From NCBI GenBank assembly GCA_002373615.1, contig DFKU01000008.1, positions 22,508-44,002 on the forward strand: a DNA stretch of 21,495 nt. The letters are read 5' to 3'. The DNA comes from Alphaproteobacteria bacterium UBA3637 (GTDB taxonomy: Bacteria; Pseudomonadota; Alphaproteobacteria; CAAHEQ01; UBA3637). Made by a program: the position numbers and the translations under genes. The notes below the pieces were generated by a model. The model saw nothing but the letters and a program-made list of their open reading frames with translations, had not been told where the DNA came from and made no database searches. Positions 6,791 to 13,933 of this stretch are shown here, one piece after another; positions within the stretch are counted from its first letter, which is position 1; every line of letters starts with the position of its first letter.

Positions 6791-6819
6791 TTGCTTTTTT
6801 TTAAAAAACTTTTTACAAT
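6791..6819 (+). promoter_or_regulatory. Promoter of the thioesterase operon
   Basis: TTGCTT (6791-6796), a 17-nt spacer and TACAAT (6814-6819). It lies upstream of the chosen start at 6839 and leaves a leader of about 12 nt that contains the AGAAAGGA ribosome site. Confidence 0.7.
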
Positions 6820-6838
6820 GAATGCAGAAAGGATAAAA

Positions 6839-7588
6839 ATGAAACGTTTTACAAAAGAGCACACGATAAAAGTTTATGAAGTGACCTGTTTTGGTGAGCT
6901 AAAATTATTGGGTTTATTTAATATCTTACAGGAAGTTGCATCGGAACACGCTGATTCCTTGGGGATAGGGTATCAGGCTTGTTGTGAGGCTGGGGTGGCA
7001 TGGGTTGCGGCTTCTTATCGTGTGGATATTGCGCGTTTGCCAAAAATTGAAGAAAAGGTCATTATTGAAACATGGATAGCTGATTGCTTGATGATTACCA
7101 GTCAGCGGTGTTATCGCATTAAGGATATGGCAGGGAATACTTTAATTGAAGGTCTTACAAATTGGGCTTTGATTGATACAAAAACTTTGCGCCCCGTGGC
7201 GATTGCCAAATCCTTAAAAATAAATCCTGACGAAATAGACGGGGAAAATTTATCCTTTTCTGGGGAAAAGATTCGCCTGACTTCGCCGGAAAAAGTAGAC
7301 GCCGAATCCCATTTTCTTTCTCGCTTTGATGAAATGGATACCAATCATCATATCAATAATGCCATTTACCCAACATGGGCGGCGGAAAGCTTGCCGGCGG
7401 ATTGGCAGGAAAAAATGAGCCCTCAAGAAGTTCAAATCAACTTTAAGAATCCGACAAAAGCATTTGAAAAAATTGATATTTATACTTCAATAAACGAAAA
7501 AGAATCTTTACATAAAATTATGGTTGGGGATGAAGTAAAAGCTCTTGTCCAAATCAACTGGAAGGAAAGGGTATGTACAGAGAATTAG
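6839..7588 (+). CDS. Acyl-ACP thioesterase (FatA/FatB type, tandem hot-dog)
   Basis: This enzyme hydrolyses acyl-ACP to free fatty acid and ACP, ending fatty-acid synthesis in the cytosol. It has 249 aa, a typical length for bacterial members of the plant-like thioesterase family. The first hot-dog domain is about 1-140 (long helix LLGLFNILQEVASEHADSLG, then strands with WVAASYRVDIARLP). The second begins near 155 and carries the active-site block DEMDTNHHINNAIYPTW (164-180), with N169, H171 and the following NN matching the conserved D.N.H.NN..Y..W pattern. The start at 6839 fits AGAAAGGA and the promoter directly upstream. The last 16 nt overlap the next gene. The free fatty acid may feed membrane turnover or secretion; its fate cannot be read here. 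Confidence 0.9.
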   Translation: MKRFTKEHTIKVYEVTCFGELKLLGLFNILQEVASEHADSLGIGYQACCEAGVAWVAASYRVDIARLPKIEEKVIIETWIADCLMITSQRCYRIKDMAGNTLIEGLTNWALIDTKTLRPVAIAKSLKINPDEIDGENLSFSGEKIRLTSPEKVDAESHFLSRFDEMDTNHHINNAIYPTWAAESLPADWQEKMSPQEVQINFKNPTKAFEKIDIYTSINEKESLHKIMVGDEVKALVQINWKERVCTEN

Positions 7589-8322
7589 GTGATGGACACT
7601 GGTTATCCGATAAAATTGAAAATAACGAAATTTTTCCCGTTGGTGGTTATATAGCTGGCAGTATTACAGAGTATATGAAAGTTGATGCAGATACATTTCA
7701 AACCTTTTTTGAAAAAGTGGCAAAAAATCAGCAAATTTTATTGGAAAATAACCATTTTAAAGAATGGTATTCCAAGACGAAAACGGATTTTGATTATTCC
7801 TTATTTTGTCATATGTATGCTTTTAATGCGGTCATGAAAACAGTTTTTCCTAACGCTACAAAAAATGCTGGTAAACGAGCAGGTTTTTATGAAGGAAAAC
7901 GAACTCTCTCTGAAGCTGTTTCAAAAAATATGTGTGCATGTAATGAATATTCTGTTTTAGCTCAACTTTATTTTCAATCGCAAAATATTCCAACGCGTTA
8001 TGTGGGTGGGGAATTAGTTTCTAATGGCGATTTTGAAGCTTTTGAACCACACAGCTTTATCGTTTTTCAAAAGGGGGAAAAAGACTATGTTTATGATCCC
8101 GTAAATTCGCAGGAACATCAACTTCCTCGGATTGCGGAATTTGTTGGGAAAAAGGATAATGAATATTTGGAAACCCGGAATCTGTTTAATGATAATAAGT
8201 GGTATTATGCGGGTGGAAGGAATGGGGAGTTTTTGAAATATTTCCCAGAAACTAACTTAAAAGAAACGCTTACAAAAGCAAGTCAAAAAAATAGCTATAA
8301 AAAGGATAAACAAAATGTCTAA
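7573..8322 (+). CDS. Transglutaminase-like superfamily protein
   Basis: A 249-aa protein without a clear signal peptide. The transglutaminase-like triad is visible: C123 in CNEYSVLAQLYFQSQNIPTR (Cys followed after three residues by Tyr, then a helix and the IPTRYVGGE strand), H160 in EPHSFIVF and D175 in YVYDPVNS. This pattern suits a cysteine peptidase, amidase or acyltransferase of the papain-like fold; the substrate is unknown. The N-terminal 70 residues match nothing I know. The C-terminus is lysine-rich (KNSYKKDKQ). GGAAAGGG lies just before the ATG. It overlaps the thioesterase by 16 nt and the MBL gene by 8 nt, so the three proteins are probably made together. Confidence 0.75.
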   Translation: MYRELGDGHWLSDKIENNEIFPVGGYIAGSITEYMKVDADTFQTFFEKVAKNQQILLENNHFKEWYSKTKTDFDYSLFCHMYAFNAVMKTVFPNATKNAGKRAGFYEGKRTLSEAVSKNMCACNEYSVLAQLYFQSQNIPTRYVGGELVSNGDFEAFEPHSFIVFQKGEKDYVYDPVNSQEHQLPRIAEFVGKKDNEYLETRNLFNDNKWYYAGGRNGEFLKYFPETNLKETLTKASQKNSYKKDKQNV

Positions 8323-8944
8323 TCTCATTTTAAAAGATTTTATATTTCCACCTTTAAATAATCACAATTATTTAGTGTTGGATCCGGAAAGCAAAGAAGC
8401 CGTTTTATTTGATTGCTCGGTTCCCAATGATGAAGTAATAAAATATGTGGAAGAACAAGGCGCCATTTTAAAGATGATTTTGCTCACGCATGGTCATTTT
8501 GATCATGTGATGGGTGTGAATTATTTTTGGGAAAAGCACCACATCCCGACTTATGTCCATGAAAATGATTTACCTCTTTTACAGGACATCAACAGCTATA
8601 CGCACTATGCCAGCTTGGGGAAAGTGGAAATTCCCAAAGTGGATGGCACTTTTAACGGGAATACTGTTTTTAAGTTGGGAAATCATCCCATTCGGATAAT
8701 GGAAACACCGGGGCACACACGGGGGTGTTGTTGCTTTTTGATGGACGATATTCTCATTTCAGGGGATACTTTGTTTATGGGGACCTATGGCCGGACGGAC
8801 TTACCGACCAGTAGCGCAGAGGCAATGCGCCAAAGCTTAAAAAGATTATTCAAGGAACTTCCCGATACAACCAAAGTCTATCCCGGCCACGGTCATCCCA
8901 CCACTATTGGCGCCGAACGCGGATTGTATGAAGTTGAAAAATAA
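8315..8944 (+). CDS. MBL-fold metallo-hydrolase (YcbL / glyoxalase II-like)
   Basis: A 209-aa cytosolic metallo-hydrolase. The metal site is complete: THGHFDH (H59, H61, D63, H64), H134 in TPGHTRG, D151 in SGDTLF and H192 in YPGHGHPT. GRTDLP (159-164) is typical of the YcbL/GloB-like branch that cleaves thioesters such as S-lactoylglutathione. The long C-terminal substrate domain of true glyoxalase II is missing, so the substrate may be another thioester. It overlaps the transglutaminase-like gene by 8 nt and has AAAGGA upstream. Its stop is 2 nt from the stop of the convergent membrane-protein gene, and no terminator is seen. Confidence 0.9.
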   Translation: MSNLILKDFIFPPLNNHNYLVLDPESKEAVLFDCSVPNDEVIKYVEEQGAILKMILLTHGHFDHVMGVNYFWEKHHIPTYVHENDLPLLQDINSYTHYASLGKVEIPKVDGTFNGNTVFKLGNHPIRIMETPGHTRGCCCFLMDDILISGDTLFMGTYGRTDLPTSSAEAMRQSLKRLFKELPDTTKVYPGHGHPTTIGAERGLYEVEK

Positions 8945-8946
8945 AA

Positions 8947-9309
8947 TTAGTCGCGTTCTTTCATCAATGCTGAAGCACTTATCCCAGCGGCACCTATGAA
9001 TGCTGTGGCGGCGCACAGGATATCGCCTGTTGCTTGGGTTGGATTTTTTGTGATAGTGTGATAAACTCCCACAGACATACCGGCAACAGCCAAGGCCATA
9101 AATGAAATAATTTGAGCTTGGCTCACTTTTGCTTTTCTTTCTTCTTCTATCTTTTTAAGATGTTTTTTGTGTTTTTCTTGAGGCGTTTTATGGTAAGGAC
9201 CAGATGCATTTTTTCCAAAATCCGCAGGATCTTGTTCAAAAATGCGCTTTCTGCGCTTTTCTATTTCCTCTGCGCTAACACAGCGTAAACCAAAATTGTT
9301 AACTAGCAT
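8947..9309 (-). CDS. Small two-helix membrane protein of unknown function
   Basis: A 120-aa protein. Residues 15-65 are strongly charged and probably helical (EEIEKRRKRIFEQ, then HKKHLKKIEEERKAK). Two hydrophobic segments follow at about 69-90 and 96-115, with a short loop between and a charged KERD end, so it is likely an inner-membrane hairpin protein with a cytosolic N-terminal arm. I do not recognise the family. The start at 9309 has GAAAGGG 6 nt upstream; the in-frame ATG at 9324 has none and lies only about 7 nt from the predicted transcription start. It has its own strong promoter, whose -35 box overlaps the stop codon of the gene remnant at 9363-9449. Confidence 0.7.
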   Translation of the reverse strand: MLVNNFGLRCVSAEEIEKRRKRIFEQDPADFGKNASGPYHKTPQEKHKKHLKKIEEERKAKVSQAQIISFMALAVAGMSVGVYHTITKNPTQATGDILCAATAFIGAAGISASALMKERD

Positions 9310-9337
9310 AGCAAACCCTTTCATTTAAGATAGGAAA

Positions 9338-9366
9338 ATTGTAACATAAATCATATTGAAAGTCAA
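9338..9366 (-). promoter_or_regulatory. Promoter of the two-helix membrane protein gene
   Basis: Minus strand TTGACT (9361-9366), a 17-nt spacer and TACAAT (9338-9343). The -35 box overlaps the TGA that ends the flavodiiron remnant. Confidence 0.7.
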
Positions 9367-9449
9367 ATAAGGGCTTTGGCCAGTGCTTCTAGTTGTGGCA
9401 AATCCGCTTGTTTCATGGCGGATTTAATGAAGGTGATATCCTTTTCATC
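9363..9449 (-). pseudogene. 3' remnant of a second flavodiiron protein gene
   Basis: On the minus strand this stretch reads DEKDITFIKSAMKQADLPQL and continues EALAKALI then TGA. The last residues of the intact flavodiiron protein (ending at 9715) read KDITF, then VEPVIT, then IKSAIKQADLAQVKALAEALA. Apart from a six-codon deletion, 20 of 26 aligned residues are identical, and much of the DNA matches too. Nothing upstream continues the gene: the 66-aa gene ends two bases before it. It is therefore the tail of a tandem duplicate whose body was lost. No start or ribosome site is seen, so it is not expected to be translated. Confidence 0.8.
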
Positions 9450-9450
9450 A

Positions 9451-9651
9451 TTACCCAAAGAGCCTATCTCGCTTAATGCTTTTTAGTTCATTATCCAATA
9501 TTTTTGATAATTTTCTTTTTGCTCTTAAAATTTCTTTATTTTTCTGAGACATATCCTCAAAAAAAGTGCTCTTGTGACGAACAAATACATGCTTCCGTAC
9601 ACGCGTCACTTGCTCATTATTTTCATGTTCTAGATAGGAATTCTCTTTCAT
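9451..9651 (-). CDS. Small basic hypothetical protein, 66 aa
   Basis: A 66-aa hydrophilic protein, rich in K, R and E and predicted helical from about residue 33 (DMSQKNKEILRAKRKLSKIL). There is no signal peptide, cysteine or membrane segment, and I do not recognise a family. Translation is supported by a strong AAAGGAGG 5-6 nt before the ATG and by a promoter (9690-9718) at the end of the flavodiiron gene. It sits exactly between the intact flavodiiron gene and the 3' remnant of a second copy, so it may have come in when the duplicate was lost, or it may be a linked small gene that was duplicated with it. Confidence 0.6.
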   Translation of the reverse strand: MKENSYLEHENNEQVTRVRKHVFVRHKSTFFEDMSQKNKEILRAKRKLSKILDNELKSIKRDRLFG

Positions 9652-9689
9652 GACATCCTCCTTTTATATGAATGGGTTAAAGCTAAGAA

Positions 9690-9718
9690 AATTTAGCAGG
9701 TATTCTTATGAAAATCAA
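9690..9718 (-). promoter_or_regulatory. Promoter of the 66-aa gene
   Basis: Minus strand TTGATT (9713-9718), a 17-nt spacer and TAAATT (9690-9695). The -35 box overlaps the TGA of the flavodiiron gene, the same arrangement as at the remnant (9338-9366). The two regions can be aligned through TTGA(C/T)TTTCA and a shared (A)ATTTTC, so the promoter was probably duplicated with the gene end. Confidence 0.55.
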
Positions 9719-10869
9719 GCAAGAGCTTCTGCTAAGGCTTTCACCTGCGCTAAATCTGCTTGTTTTATGGCGGATTTAATCGTGATGACGGGTTCAACGA
9801 AGGTAATATCCTTTAATCCTTCCATTTCGGCGCGCATTTTCTTAGCGGCCATAGGTGCCCATGATCCGTTTTCAATAAAGGCTACTTTGCGCCCCTGATA
9901 ATTTTTGGCCTTCAAGTGTTTGATAAAGTTTTCCACCACGGGGAACATATCACCGTCATAGGTGGGGCTGGCAATCACCAACCTGTCATAGCGGAAAGCA
10001 TCTTCTACACATTCGGCAAAATCTTCCCGCGCCAAGTCTGCAATGGCGACTTTTATTCCTTTTTCTTCCAAAAGTTCCTTTAATTTTTCTGCAACAACTT
10101 TTGTGTGCCCGTAAATGCTGGCATAGGCAATAAAGACGCCCTTATCCTCAGGGCGATAAGAACTCCAAATGTCATATTTCCCAATATAATAGGGCAAATT
10201 TTCAGTCAGCATGGGGCCGTGTAAAGGATAAATCTTTTGAATATCCAAGGTGCTGGCTTTTTTAAGCAGGGCTTGCACTTGCGCCCCATATTTTCCCACA
10301 ATGTTGATATAATAGCGTCTGGCCTCACACGCCCAATCTTCTTCGGTGGTGAGGGATCCGAATTTTCCAAAGGCATCGGCTGAAAATAAAATCTTTTCTT
10401 TACCTTCAAAGGCCATCATGACCTCAGGCCAATGGACCATTGGTGCCATGATAAATCGTAAAGTATGGTCGCCCAAATTCAAATCATCGCCTTCATTTAC
10501 AACTACTTGGCGCCCGGTTAAATCCAAACCTTCAAAAAATTGAGGAATCATGTTAAACAGCTTTTGGTTAGAAACTACTTTGGCGCTGGGGTATTTTTCC
10601 AAAAAGGTCTTTAGGCTGCCCGTGTGGTCAGGCTCCATATGCAACAAAACCAGATAATCAGGTATGCGCCCATCCAAAGCTTCTTCTAAATTGCTGAGCC
10701 AAGCATCGGCCTTTCTTTCATCCACGGTATCCATTATGGCGACTTTATCGTCTTTAATTAAATAGGAATTGTAGCTGATGCCATTGGGAACAACGTATTG
10801 CCCTTCAAATAAATCAATGTCATTGTCATCTACGCCGATATAAAAAATGTTTTGTGTCAGTTCTTTCAT
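9715..10869 (-). CDS. Class A flavodiiron protein (A-type flavoprotein)
   Basis: This cytosolic enzyme reduces O2 to water and/or NO to N2O, protecting anaerobes. It has 384 aa. The N-terminal metallo-beta-lactamase-like domain carries all diiron ligands: H77, E79 and D81-H82 in HMEPDH, H146 in MVHWPE, D165 in FSADAFG and H217 in YPLHGP. The C-terminal flavodoxin domain starts near 244 with the FMN phosphate loop ASIYGHT. No rubredoxin or flavin-reductase domain is attached, so electrons must come from a separate partner; a link to the ferredoxin at 1846 is only a guess. The start at 10869 follows a perfect AGGAGG. The frame stays open upstream to 11298, but that part is antisense to fabG and not coding. 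O2 versus NO preference cannot be read from the sequence. Confidence 0.95.
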   Translation of the reverse strand: MKELTQNIFYIGVDDNDIDLFEGQYVVPNGISYNSYLIKDDKVAIMDTVDERKADAWLSNLEEALDGRIPDYLVLLHMEPDHTGSLKTFLEKYPSAKVVSNQKLFNMIPQFFEGLDLTGRQVVVNEGDDLNLGDHTLRFIMAPMVHWPEVMMAFEGKEKILFSADAFGKFGSLTTEEDWACEARRYYINIVGKYGAQVQALLKKASTLDIQKIYPLHGPMLTENLPYYIGKYDIWSSYRPEDKGVFIAYASIYGHTKVVAEKLKELLEEKGIKVAIADLAREDFAECVEDAFRYDRLVIASPTYDGDMFPVVENFIKHLKAKNYQGRKVAFIENGSWAPMAAKKMRAEMEGLKDITFVEPVITIKSAIKQADLAQVKALAEALA

Positions 10870-10897
10870 AAAATACCTCCTGTTAAAATATAGGGCG

Positions 10898-10926
10898 TTT
10901 ATAGCAATTTTAAAGAAAAAAGTCAA
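10898..10926 (-). promoter_or_regulatory. Promoter of the flavodiiron gene
   Basis: Minus strand TTGACT (10921-10926), a 17-nt spacer and TATAAA (10898-10903). The start would be near 10891, giving a leader of about 22 nt. It is divergent from the fabG promoter, with the two -35 regions only about 14 nt apart. Confidence 0.75.
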
Positions 10927-10939
10927 ATTATTTTTAGGC

Positions 10940-10968
10940 TTGTTTTTTTGTTTGAAGTTTGCTAGGAT
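10940..10968 (+). promoter_or_regulatory. Promoter of fabG
   Basis: TTGTTT (10940-10945), a 17-nt spacer and TAGGAT (10963-10968), placing the start about 15 nt before the fabG ATG at 10991. Confidence 0.5.
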
Positions 10969-10990
10969 GAAAAAAAGAAAGGAGAAAAAC

Positions 10991-11728
10991 ATGTTTGATT
11001 TAACAGGAAAAACAGCTTTAATTACGGGGGCAACAGGGGGGATTGGTCGTGCGATTGCCAAAACCTTGAACGCACAAGGCGCGAATTTAATCTTGACAGA
11101 TGTCAACCAAGAGGCACTGGATGCTTTTAAGGCAGAATTGGGGGATAAAGTAGCCGTTTTTGCGGGCGATATTACCAATCCAGATGATGTAAAGTCTTTG
11201 CTGAACTTTTCAAAAGAACACTTTGAAAACATTGATATTTTAATCAACAATGCAGGCATTACAAAAGACACTCTTTCTATGCGTATGACGGATGACATGT
11301 GGGACGCTGTTTTACGGGTTAATTTGACCGCCGGCTTTCGTTTGACACGTGAAATTTTACCCCAAATGATGAAAAAACGCTGGGGGCGGATTGTTTCTAT
11401 GGCCTCTATTGTGGGCGTGATTGGGAACTTGGGGCAGGCGAACTATGCCGCCAGTAAAGCAGGCTTGATTGCCATGACAAAATCGGTGGCGCAGGAGGTG
11501 GCTGGTCGTGGAATTACCGCGAACTGTATTGCGCCGGGCTTTATTGCCACCCCAATGACCGAAAATCTGCCCGATAATGTGAAACAAGCTATGTTGGACA
11601 GAATCCCCATGAAGCGGATGGGTACACCCCAAGATATTGCCAATGTGGTGGCCTTTTTAGCCTCGGAAGAATCTGCCTATATTACTGGCCAAACCATCAA
11701 TGTCAATGGTGGTATGTTGATGCTTTAA
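10991..11728 (+). CDS. fabG: 3-oxoacyl-[ACP] reductase
   Basis: This enzyme reduces 3-oxoacyl-ACP with NADPH in each round of fatty-acid elongation. It is a 245-aa classical short-chain dehydrogenase/reductase. Visible are the Rossmann motif TGATGGIG (12-19), DI at 60-61, NNAG (86-89), N111, the catalytic S139 in MASIVG, Y152 and K156 (YAASK), and the PG.I.TPMT stretch after strand 6. The C-terminal YITGQTINVNGGM is typical of FabG. AAAGGAG precedes the ATG at 10991; in-frame upstream codons run through promoter sequence and are not used. It stands apart from other fab genes and overlaps the convergent truA by 4 nt. Another SDR such as acetoacetyl-CoA reductase is possible but less likely. 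Confidence 0.9.
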   Translation: MFDLTGKTALITGATGGIGRAIAKTLNAQGANLILTDVNQEALDAFKAELGDKVAVFAGDITNPDDVKSLLNFSKEHFENIDILINNAGITKDTLSMRMTDDMWDAVLRVNLTAGFRLTREILPQMMKKRWGRIVSMASIVGVIGNLGQANYAASKAGLIAMTKSVAQEVAGRGITANCIAPGFIATPMTENLPDNVKQAMLDRIPMKRMGTPQDIANVVAFLASEESAYITGQTINVNGGMLML

Positions 11729-12459
11729 TATTCCACACTCATAAAATACAGGCCTTCGGCGGGGGCAGTGATGGCGCCTTTAGTGCGATCCTTGGCTTCA
11801 AATGCCTTTTTGAAATCAGCAACAGACCATGTGCCAATGCCCACGTTTACCAAAGCACCGGCAAAATTGCGCACTTGATGATAAAGAAAAGACTTGGCTG
11901 AAACGGTAATGTGGACTTCTTCCCCCACTTGTTCTACTTGAATAAAATCCAACGTTTTGATGGGGCTTTTGGCCTGACAATTGGCTGCCCGAAAAGTTGA
12001 AAAATCGTGTTTGCCAATTAGCATTTTTGCGGCTTCATTCATTTTATCTACATCCAAAGGTTGATTCACATGCCACACGCGCTCAAGATTCAGGGCAGGT
12101 GGAAAGTTCGTATTTTGAATCCGATAAAGATATGTGCGCTGTTTGGCCGAAAAACGGGCATGAAAATTCTCATCCACTTCTTCCATTTTCCTAATCACAA
12201 CAGGGTGGGGGCGCATCAGGGCATTTAGGGAATATTGTGCTTTTCGTATATCCAATTTTTCATCACAATCAAAGTGGGTCACTTGCCCCAAGGCATGCAC
12301 ACCGGCATCTGTACGCCCCGATCCGCAAACAGCGGTCGCTTTTCTGAGATAAGTTTTAAGGGCTGATTCTAAAACGCCTTGAACGGAGAGTTGCCCAGCC
12401 TGTTTTTGCCAGCCGATAAAGGGGCTTCCATCATATTCCAGCGTTAATTTGTAGCGCAT
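11725..12459 (-). CDS. truA: tRNA pseudouridine(38-40) synthase
   Basis: This enzyme converts uridine to pseudouridine at positions 38-40 in the anticodon arm of many tRNAs. It has 244 aa, the usual size. The catalytic motif GSGRTDAGVHA holds the nucleophile D51. Other family blocks are YDGSPFIGWQ (9-18), FHARFSA (after 100), RTYLYRI, the C-terminal FLYHQVRNFAGALV and the final GLYF. It is the last gene of the def-fmt-truA unit, and its ATG overlaps the end of fmt by 16 nt. The convergent fabG overlaps its stop by 4 nt, and no terminator is visible in the overlap. Confidence 0.96.
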   Translation of the reverse strand: MRYKLTLEYDGSPFIGWQKQAGQLSVQGVLESALKTYLRKATAVCGSGRTDAGVHALGQVTHFDCDEKLDIRKAQYSLNALMRPHPVVIRKMEEVDENFHARFSAKQRTYLYRIQNTNFPPALNLERVWHVNQPLDVDKMNEAAKMLIGKHDFSTFRAANCQAKSPIKTLDFIQVEQVGEEVHITVSAKSFLYHQVRNFAGALVNVGIGTWSVADFKKAFEAKDRTKGAITAPAEGLYFMSVEY

Positions 12460-13343
12460 AAATTTGTCCCTTTTTCCACTTTCGTGCCAAGCAAAAAGTC
12501 ATGTTTAGAGGTCGGTTTTTTCCCCTCTTTTTGCAAAATTTCCAAGCTTAAAATACCTTTTCCACAGGCCACATCCAAGTTGTCATTGATGGTTGTGCCG
12601 ATTGTTCCAATCCCTTCTAATACTTTGGCTTTCAAAACTTTGACACGTTTGCCGTTTAACAGAAAAAATCCCCCTTCAAAGGCGCGGATATTGCGATCAA
12701 TTTGATCGGCGGATTGATTCCAATCAATCGCCAGTTCTGCCTTATCTAATTTTTGGGCATAACAGACGCCTGTTTCATTTTGTGCCACGGGTTCGTGAAA
12801 ATTATCCAAAAGTTTTATCAACATTGGCACAGCCAAGTCATTTAATTTTTGTCCCAAAGTGGTGGGGGTGTCCTCAGGCGAAATGGCGACTTTTTCTTGC
12901 ACAAAAACGGGGCCCGTGTCCCAACCTTCATCCAAGCGCATTAAACTGACGCCCGTTTCTTTATCGCCTGCTTGAATTGCCCTGATAATGGGGGCAGCCC
13001 CCCGCCAACGCGGAAGAAGTGACGGATGAATGTTGATACATCCCTTCGGCGAGCAATTCAAAACTGCAGTCGGGATCATCATTGCATAGGCGTAAACAAT
13101 AATGGCATCTGCGTCCAAATCAGCAATTTGTTTTTGAATTTCTTCATTTTTAAGAGTAGGGGGAGTATAGACGGGAATATCATGCGCATCCCCCCATTCA
13201 TGCACAGCCGATTTTTTTAAATGCATGCCGTGTCCTGCCGGTTTTGGCGCGCGTGTATAAATTGCCACGATTTCATGCTTTTTGACAAGGGCATCTAAAA
13301 CGGGCAGGGCAAAGCCCGGGGTTCCCATAAAAATCAGTTTCAT
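12444..13343 (-). CDS. fmt: Methionyl-tRNA formyltransferase
   Basis: This enzyme formylates initiator Met-tRNA with 10-formyl-tetrahydrofolate. It has 299 aa, slightly shorter than the usual 310-320. The N-terminal domain holds IFMGTPGFALPVLDAL, the catalytic N104, H106 and D142 (NIHPSLLPRWRGAAPI and EGWDTG), and the C-terminal domain is of the Fmt_C type. Two departures stand out. The loop that in E. coli reads PAGRG, with Arg42 important for initiator tRNA recognition, is PAGHG here (H38). The family motif RAF.PWP.. is shortened to RAFEGGFF. The core looks active, so these may be lineage-specific changes. It overlaps def by 4 nt (ATGA) and truA by 16 nt. Confidence 0.94.
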   Translation of the reverse strand: MKLIFMGTPGFALPVLDALVKKHEIVAIYTRAPKPAGHGMHLKKSAVHEWGDAHDIPVYTPPTLKNEEIQKQIADLDADAIIVYAYAMMIPTAVLNCSPKGCINIHPSLLPRWRGAAPIIRAIQAGDKETGVSLMRLDEGWDTGPVFVQEKVAISPEDTPTTLGQKLNDLAVPMLIKLLDNFHEPVAQNETGVCYAQKLDKAELAIDWNQSADQIDRNIRAFEGGFFLLNGKRVKVLKAKVLEGIGTIGTTINDNLDVACGKGILSLEILQKEGKKPTSKHDFLLGTKVEKGTNLCATN

Positions 13344-13867
13344 TCTTGCTTCTCCTTAGCTTCTTTTTTGCGCCTTTTTTCCAAATGATGTAGCAATTTA
13401 TCACGTTTTAATTTTGATAGGTAGTCAATAAATAAAATGCCGTCCAAATGATCCAGTTCGTGTTGAATTGCCATACCTAATAACCCATCCGCTGTACGCG
13501 TTCTCTTTTCTCCCTTTTTATCCAAGTATTCCACAGTAACGACAGCAAATCTATCCACATCCGCATATTCACGCGGAACGGAGAGGCAACCCTCATTACG
13601 GCATAAAATTTCTTCAGAATGAGCAATAATTCTTGGATTCACCATTTGCAGGACATCGGGTTCTTCACCTTCACGGGCGCAATCAATCACAACCAAGCGT
13701 TCCAAGAGCCCCACTTGATTGGCTGCCAATCCAACGCCGTTTGATGCATACATGGTTTCCAACATATCATCCAAGATCCCGGCAATTCGGGTATCCACTT
13801 TTTCAACCGCTTTTGCTTTTTCCCGCAAAATGGGATGAGGAATTTCTAAAACTTTCATTTTTGCCAT
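13340..13867 (-). CDS. def: Peptide deformylase
   Basis: This metallo-enzyme removes the formyl group from the N-terminal methionine of new proteins, the partner step of Fmt. It has 175 aa. All three motifs are present: GVGLAANQVG (44-53), EGCLSVP with metal ligand C94, and HELDH with H136, the catalytic E137 and H140. A lysine-rich tail (HLEKRRKKEAKEKQE) ends the protein, as often seen in alphaproteobacterial enzymes. GGAAAG precedes the ATG. It is first in the def-fmt-truA operon, driven by the promoter at 13896-13923, and its stop overlaps the fmt ATG by 4 nt. Confidence 0.97.
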   Translation of the reverse strand: MAKMKVLEIPHPILREKAKAVEKVDTRIAGILDDMLETMYASNGVGLAANQVGLLERLVVIDCAREGEEPDVLQMVNPRIIAHSEEILCRNEGCLSVPREYADVDRFAVVTVEYLDKKGEKRTRTADGLLGMAIQHELDHLDGILFIDYLSKLKRDKLLHHLEKRRKKEAKEKQE

Positions 13868-13883
13868 TTTTTTCTTTCCTTTT

Positions 13884-13889
13884 TATATA
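13884..13889 (+). promoter_or_regulatory. Candidate -10 box for thpR
   Basis: TATATA here has a possible -35 TTGCCA at 13861-13866 (17-nt spacer) inside the first codons of def. The whole gap is AT-rich, so the call is tentative. Confidence 0.3.
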
Positions 13890-13895
13890 AAATAT

Positions 13896-13923
13896 ATTAT
13901 ACACTAAAATTGTTAAAATGCAA
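13896..13923 (-). promoter_or_regulatory. Promoter of the def-fmt-truA operon
   Basis: Minus strand TTGCAT (13918-13923), a 16-nt spacer and a perfect TATAAT (13896-13901). Its -35 box overlaps the ribosome site of the divergent thpR gene, so the two units share about 65 nt of control region. Confidence 0.75.
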
Positions 13924-13933
13924 AGGAGATTTT

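Noticed and set aside
10870..11298. 143-residue N-terminal extension of the flavodiiron protein
   Set aside because: It is antisense to fabG and contains the promoter region; the ATG at 10869 has a perfect AGGAGG and gives the normal family length.
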